Source of the DNA: Lentisphaeria bacterium
GTDB taxonomy: Bacteria > Verrucomicrobiota > Lentisphaeria > JABSQK01 > UBA12247
Assembly (NCBI GenBank): GCA_003477185.1
Contig: DMTJ01000085.1
Span: forward strand, 1-11,224
DNA: 11,224 nt
Direction: 5' to 3'
The notes under the pieces were generated by a model, which was not told the DNA's origin, did no database searches, and saw nothing but the letters and a program-made list of their open reading frames with translations. Positions 7,218 through 11,224 of the stretch are shown piece by piece. The position numbers and the translations under genes are program-made. The first letter of the stretch is position 1. Every line of letters begins with the position of its first letter.

Positions 7218-8350
7218 CTAATCGGTCTTGATTGTGACCGAGTTCGTCTCGAGGCCGTCCGCGTGGGCCGCTAGGGAAATGGTGCTGGGCTGGTTCTTTC
7301 TGGAGCGGCTGATGACGAAGCGAGCCCGTTGGATACTTTTCGGGTGTGAGTCTGAAATTACTCGTGATTGGTCGGATAGCCATTGCCGGTGGCGAGAATA
7401 TCGCCGGGGTCGGTAATGCTAAAACGGACGGAGTGGTGCGTGTGTGGAACCGGCAGTTCGGGATTGGCCTTGCCGAATTCGTCGTGCATATGTGGCTTTT
7501 AGTTGAACCCAAAGACGACGGCTGTCTGCTCCAAACCATTGCTGGCGGCACAAGGTCGACTGCAGCCAAAGGTGCTAGGACGCGTTGGGTCCTCGTGTTG
7601 CACGATCTCACGAAGCTGTTGGCAAAGCGGGGCGTCCTCTGCGTGGCCCAGTTCGAGCATTTCACTGCCCGTGCTCCAGATGACGACGCAGGGATGTTTG
7701 CGATCCCGGCGAAACATAGACTGCATGATGCAGCTGTAGTTCGTCAATCGAGCTGGTCAGTTGGGCGCTGATTGAGATCTCCGCAGGCTTTGACGACACG
7801 GTGGGCGTGGTCGCAGAAATGCCCCAGTGGGCGATGTGCTCGGGAGCCGTTTTGACCAGCCAGACATTGCGGTAGATGCCGCCGCCCAGATACCAGCGGG
7901 AGGACTTCTCCTTGTTATCGAGCCTGATGACGACGGTGTTGTCCTGGCCGACGTGCAGCTGATCTGTCAGGTCGATCCGAAACGATGAATAGCCATAGGG
8001 CCATCCTCCGACCTTGTCGCCATTCAGCCAGACGTTGGGGTTGGACATCGCGCCGTCAAATCAATACACACGCGTTTTTCAGCGTCGCTCTCGCTTTAAC
8101 CAAAGGTCTTGCGGCACCAGCTGATTCCCAACCAGGGAAGCTTCCCATTCTGGTTGGGAGGATCGTCGCGAAACGGTCCTGCGATGCCCCAATCATGTGG
8201 CATTGTCAGCTCGCGCCAGCCGTCCTCGCCTAGGCCAAGTTTCTCTAAACCCGGAGGCTCGGGCAATTTGGTGCCATCGGGCACCGAGGCAAACCGGACA
8301 CGCTTCAAGCCGGCATCAAAGGACATGCGCCAGCGGGCGCCAGCAATCAC
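7218..8350 (-). pseudogene. Decayed GH2 beta-galactosidase
   Basis: The remnant codes for about 375 residues, under half the usual ~800 of GH2 enzymes. Pieces in order are: sugar-binding domain (WRELTMPHDWGIAGPFRDD, 8350-8096); its continuation (MSNPNVWLNGDKVGGWPYGY and SSRWYLGGGIYRNVWLV, ~8048-7750); the acid/base loop (RRDRKHPCVVIWSTGSEM, ~7715-7660) with the usual Asn-Glu changed to Ser-Glu; VFGFN then KPHMHDEF; and C-terminal domain pieces (SVRFSITDPGDILATGNGYP and STISLAAHADGLETNSVTIK, stop TAG 7220-7218). Lesions: TAA after RKTFG (8098-8096), a one-base loss near 8055, loss of most of the catalytic barrel near 7750, TAA where Tyr is expected (7501-7499), loss of the nucleophile region near 7440, TAA after PTNHE or its equivalent near 7365, and a frameshift near 7330. 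It cannot be functional. The original start is unclear; GTG at 8350 is only the first open codon of the segment. Confidence 0.85.
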
Positions 8351-8604
8351 TGATTGGGGACTAGGCGAATTTGCACGGATTCGTCGCCAGGCTGGCGTCG
8401 GAAAGTCGACTCTTATTCGATCTTCGGCAGTGCTTCAATGAGTTAGACGCGCTTCACGTGACAAGTCGCGCAGGAGCAGACACCACCGCAGGCGCCTTCA
8501 ATGCCGTCCACTTGGTTGTCCACCGCGATGCCCATGAGGGACCCTTCGGCGTTCTCCACGACAACAGTTTCAGCATCAGGTGTGATGTAGGTGACTTTGG
8601 GGTG
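8347..8604 (-). pseudogene. Decayed adrenodoxin-type 2Fe-2S ferredoxin
   Basis: In one frame the sequence reads HPKVTYITPDAETVVVEN, SLMGIAVDNQVDGIEGACGG and VCSCATCHVKRV, then TAA (8445-8443). The cysteine pattern C-x5-C-x2-C is that of adrenodoxin/ISC-type ferredoxins, which pass electrons to P450, Rieske oxygenase or Fe-S assembly partners. After the stop the same frame continues LIEALPKIE, a second TAA, and ends DESVQIRLVPNQ before TGA (8349-8347). This resembles the family's LDGLVVRLPKNQ-type C-terminus. The fourth cysteine, normally ~36 residues after the third in an SRLSCQ motif, is missing, and the piece between is shorter than usual, so a small deletion is likely. No ATG is found where the Met-Pro-Lys start should be (CAC at 8604). 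It lies 55 nt after the VIT-type transporter stop. Confidence 0.75.
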
Positions 8605-8659
8605 GCACCGGAAAGGTAGCGGCGGCGCTCTTAACGGCAAGCGGCCGCGCAAGATGGGC

Positions 8660-9352
8660 TCATGTCACTGCGCATAATTTGCCGATCACAGCGGTTGCGG
8701 CCATGGCCAGCGCCCCCCAGAAGCAGACGCGAAGCGAGGCGGGGAGTAGCCGCGCGCCTCCTGCGCGCGCCGCAATAGCGCCAAGAACAGCCAGTGCGAT
8801 CATGGCGACGGAGGGTACAGCAACTGTCAGCGTAGAAAGTGGGAGCATCGGCACCATGGCAACGGGTATGCCAGCGCCAGCGGCAAAGGTAATTGCAGAC
8901 CACCAGGCGGCTTGGAAGGGGCGCGCGGAAAGCTCTTGGGTGATGCCGATCTCATCCCGTGCGTGGGCGCCGAGCGCGTCATGGTCCATCAACTGTCGTG
9001 CCACCTCTTGGGAAAGCTCTTGGGACAATCCGCGGTCCTGGTAGATCTCGGCAAGCTCCTCAAGTTCTCCATGCCAGTTCTCGGACAGAGCGCGTCGTTC
9101 AAGGACCAAGTCAGCCTGCTCGGTATCCTCTTGGGATTTTACCGAGACGTACTCTCCGGCCGCCATCGACATCGCGCCAGAAACCAGCCCGGCAATCCCA
9201 GCCACCAGTACCCCGCGCCCATCTGTGCCAGCGGCTGCTACCCCCACGATCAAGCTGGCCGTAGAGACGATGCCGTCATTGGCACCAAGAACTGCTGCGC
9301 GGATCGAGCCGGTGTGTTGAGTGCGGTGAGATTCTTCGTGAGCCGACGCCAT
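8660..9352 (-). CDS. VIT1/CCC1-family iron/manganese transporter
   Basis: A full-length membrane protein of 230 residues. The VIT1/CCC1 family exports or sequesters Fe2+ and Mn2+, here across the cytoplasmic membrane. Residues 23-37 (GANDGIVSTASLIVG) hold the family's N/D-DG-V-ST motif in helix one (~19-41). Helix two (~48-70) ends SGAMSMAAGEYVSVKSQED, the second signature. Residues ~75-142 form a soluble, Glu-rich helical segment (ENWHGELEELAEIY, DRGLSQELSQEV) matching the metal-binding domain of VIT1. Three more helices follow (~148-169, ~174-195, ~208-228), giving the expected five. The gene starts 33 nt after the oxidoreductase stop on the same strand, so it is probably the last gene of the purA operon. 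The ribosome site is weak. The family is secure; metal preference is not visible. Confidence 0.92.
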   Translation of the reverse strand: MASAHEESHRTQHTGSIRAAVLGANDGIVSTASLIVGVAAAGTDGRGVLVAGIAGLVSGAMSMAAGEYVSVKSQEDTEQADLVLERRALSENWHGELEELAEIYQDRGLSQELSQEVARQLMDHDALGAHARDEIGITQELSARPFQAAWWSAITFAAGAGIPVAMVPMLPLSTLTVAVPSVAMIALAVLGAIAARAGGARLLPASLRVCFWGALAMAATAVIGKLCAVT

Positions 9353-9385
9353 GATTTCAATCCAGCGGCTGTGGAGTTCGGAACG

Positions 9386-10492
9386 TTATTCTTCGAATGT
9401 GCCTGTCGGTTGACCGTCGACAATGGCAGCAGGCCGCTCGCAGCTGCTCTGCAGCTCAACCTTCGCACCGGCATCGGCGGAGGCCAAGACCGACTCCATC
9501 GCTTCGAGCACGTGATTGACAAGGGCGCCGTCGGCGCGGAACTTGCGGCCGGAGCGAATCGCGTAGGCCATGTCGGCCAGGCCGGCACCGCGTTGGTACT
9601 CTGGATGGCCGGTCGTCAGCGGCATGACTTCCCATTCATCACGCTCGCGGGAGGCACGAATCTCGCCGCCGAAACCATTGGGGTCGGGGACGCAGATGGT
9701 CCCTTCGGTACCGTAAATTTCGATACGAGGCAGGCTATTCTGCCAGACATCGAAACTCATGATCATGGTGCCGATCGCCTGACTGGCGAAGTTGAGCGTC
9801 GTGGAGATGTGGGTCGGAGTTGCAACCGGAATCACGGTGCCGTTCTTGGGCTCGCTAGTGATCGTGCGCGTCGGAAATGTCGCGCGCGCGCTGGAGGAGA
9901 CGGATGCGATTGGCCCCATGAGATTGACCAGCGCGGTCAGGTAGTACGGCCCCATGTCGAACAGCGGGCCACCACCGACTTGGTAGTAAAACTCGGGGCT
10001 GGGGTGCCAGTTCTCATGGCCGTGTCCAACCATGAACGGGACGGCGGCAATCGGCTCACCAATGGTGCCAGCATCAATCAGGCGACGACAGGTTTGGCCG
10101 CCATCTCCGAGAAAGGTGTCGGGGGCACCGCCTACCAGCAGGCCACGCGCCGCGGCTGCTTTCACCACTGCGTTGCCCTCGGCGCTGGTCAGCGCGAATG
10201 GCTTCTCCACGTAAGTATGCTTACCATTTTCGATGGCGAGCGTATTCACCGGAGCATGGCCCAGCGGCGTCGTAAGGTTGAGCACCAGCTCCACATCGTC
10301 GTTTGCCATCAGTTCATCGACGCTGCAGGCAGTTGGAATCTCCCACTTATCCGCTTGGGAGCGGGCGCGATCTAGATCAAGATCGGCAACCGCGATCATA
10401 TCAATGCTTTCGAAGACCTCGTTGGCCTTGAAATAAGCGTTACTGATGTTGCCGCAGCCTACGACACCGACGCGTACTGGCTCGATAATCAT
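9386..10492 (-). CDS. Gfo/Idh/MocA-family NAD(P)-dependent oxidoreductase
   Basis: A protein of 368 residues, typical of the family, which oxidises or reduces sugars, inositols and related polyols in the cytoplasm. The N-terminal Rossmann fold starts VRVGVVGCGNIS (6-17) with the dinucleotide loop. AVADLD (35-39 region) ends the second strand with an Asp, suggesting NAD rather than NADP preference. TYVEKPFALT (93-102) holds the conserved Glu-Lys-Pro with the catalytic Lys97. The C-terminal beta-sheet domain has GGGPLFDMGPYYLTALV (173-189); here Tyr stands where many members have the His of D-x-G-x-H, a variant I believe occurs in one subgroup. IEIYGTEGTICVPDPNGFGG is the usual late strand. ATG at 10492 overlaps the TGA of purA (ATGA), so translation is probably coupled. 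The substrate is unknown, and no link to purine synthesis is evident. Confidence 0.92.
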   Translation of the reverse strand: MIIEPVRVGVVGCGNISNAYFKANEVFESIDMIAVADLDLDRARSQADKWEIPTACSVDELMANDDVELVLNLTTPLGHAPVNTLAIENGKHTYVEKPFALTSAEGNAVVKAAAARGLLVGGAPDTFLGDGGQTCRRLIDAGTIGEPIAAVPFMVGHGHENWHPSPEFYYQVGGGPLFDMGPYYLTALVNLMGPIASVSSSARATFPTRTITSEPKNGTVIPVATPTHISTTLNFASQAIGTMIMSFDVWQNSLPRIEIYGTEGTICVPDPNGFGGEIRASRERDEWEVMPLTTGHPEYQRGAGLADMAYAIRSGRKFRADGALVNHVLEAMESVLASADAGAKVELQSSCERPAAIVDGQPTGTFEE

Positions 10493-11224
10493 GCGCGGAA
10501 GGTTTGCTCTCGATCAGGCCCGGTAGAAATCAGGGAGATCGGGGCGCGCAGCAGCTCGCTGACACGCTCGAGGTAGCGCTGCGCTTTCTCGGGGAGTGCA
10601 TCCCAGCTGCGCATCTCTTCGGTGCTTTCCTGCCAGCCGGGCCAGCTCTCATAGGTCGGCACAACGCGGGCCAGATCATCAATGTCGGCCGGAACGCCTT
10701 CCACGGGCTCGCCGTCGAGTGTGTAGCCGGTGCAAATCTTGATCTCGTGGAGATGATCGAGAACGTCCAGCTTGGTGACAGCCAACGAGGTAACGCCGTT
10801 GAGCATGATCGCGTAGCGAGCTGAGACGGCATCAAGCCAGCCGCAGCGGCGCGGACGCCCGGTGGTGGCGCCAAATTCGTTACCAGCCCTGCGAAGCTCG
10901 TCGCCAGCGGCATCGTCAAGCTCGGTGGGGAAGGGCCCCTCGCCGACGCGGGTCGCGTAGGCTTTGACCACCCCGAGCACTTCGCCCACCGACTGGGGCG
11001 GTAGCCCGGCGCCAGTGCAGATGCCACCGATGGTGGTGTTGCTGCTAGTGACGTAAGGATACGTGCCAAAATCGATGTCCAGCCAGGATCCTTGCGCGCC
11101 TTCGAGCAGGATATCCTGTTCCTGCTCCAGTGCTTTGTGCAGGAGCAGCACAGTGTCACAAACCATCGGTCCAAGCATCTCTGCCGCGTCGGCGACGCGT
11201 GCCCACTCCGTCTCGAGGTCGAGG
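10489..11224 (-). CDS. purA: Adenylosuccinate synthetase, C-terminal part
   Basis: The last ~244 residues of PurA, which joins IMP and aspartate using GTP to make adenylosuccinate, the first committed step to AMP. The open frame continues beyond the right edge; the family length is ~430, so the N-terminal GTP loop is outside. Visible signatures in order: LLEGAQGSWLDIDFGTYPYV, TSSNTTIGGICTGAGL, GEGPFPTELDD, NEFGATTGRPRRCGWLDA, VTKLDVLD, YESWPGWQEST and finally LISTGPDREQTF. These match the IMP-binding, aspartate-loop and guanine-binding (TKLDVLD, STGPDR) segments. The protein ends almost at once after the STGPDR motif, slightly shorter than the E. coli enzyme. It is the most upstream gene seen of a purA-oxidoreductase-VIT operon. 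Confidence is high. Confidence 0.97.
   Translation of the reverse strand, partial: LDLETEWARVADAAEMLGPMVCDTVLLLHKALEQEQDILLEGAQGSWLDIDFGTYPYVTSSNTTIGGICTGAGLPPQSVGEVLGVVKAYATRVGEGPFPTELDDAAGDELRRAGNEFGATTGRPRRCGWLDAVSARYAIMLNGVTSLAVTKLDVLDHLHEIKICTGYTLDGEPVEGVPADIDDLARVVPTYESWPGWQESTEEMRSWDALPEKAQRYLERVSELLRAPISLISTGPDREQTFRA

Noticed and set aside
8912..10375. Long plus-strand open frame of 487 codons opposite the VIT transporter and the oxidoreductase
   Set aside because: It is the mirror of two clear minus-strand genes with family motifs. Its own product has no recognisable domain and an Arg/His/Gly-rich shadow composition.
1..11224. CRISPR array, tRNA, rRNA, insertion sequence or defence system
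   Set aside because: No regularly spaced short repeats, no cloverleaf or rRNA signature, no transposase or terminal inverted repeats, and no defence-type protein motif was seen on either strand.

Overview
The window looks like a bacterial chromosome segment from the Planctomycetota-Verrucomicrobiota-Chlamydiota group, probably a marine or polysaccharide-degrading verrucomicrobial or planctomycetal relative. This is inferred from gene content: secreted sulfatases, a LamG-like lectin protein, a glycoside hydrolase family 2 (GH2) beta-galactosidase remnant, a large surface protein with autotransporter-associated (PATR) repeats, and a Gfo/Idh/MocA oxidoreductase. No taxonomic marker was compared. 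Every gene except a small diacylglycerol/undecaprenol kinase lies on the minus strand.

Layout, read along the minus strand from the right edge. (i) 11224-8660: a housekeeping-type operon with the C-terminal part of adenylosuccinate synthetase (purA), a Gfo/Idh/MocA oxidoreductase coupled to it by an ATGA overlap, and after 33 nt a VIT1/CCC1-type metal transporter. (ii) 8604-7218: a graveyard. It holds a decayed adrenodoxin-type 2Fe-2S ferredoxin that runs directly into a decayed GH2 beta-galactosidase. Both carry stop codons and deletions, and the GH2 remnant also has frameshifts. (iii) 7062-6718: dgkA-like kinase on the plus strand. (iv) 6717-6099: no recognisable gene. (v) 6098-5175: a secreted LamG-like protein. 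(vi) 5174-4654: an intergenic region with a plausible promoter. (vii) 4653-165: a long secreted PATR-repeat protein. Its frame is broken by a run of ten G, and its C-terminus is not a surface anchor but the last ~135 residues of a sulfatase. (viii) 168-1: the start of a second, secreted sulfatase, overlapping the stop of the previous gene by ATGA.

The sulfatases, the LamG protein and the dead GH2 gene would fit breakdown of sulfated, galactose-containing polysaccharide. With GH2 destroyed and one sulfatase reduced to a C-terminal tail, this looks like a carbohydrate locus under erosion and rearrangement. The two points most worth checking are the in-frame PATR/sulfatase fusion (true recombination or assembly chimera) and the G10 tract (phase-variable switch or sequencing error). 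I saw no CRISPR array, tRNA, rRNA, insertion sequence or other recognisable novel system.
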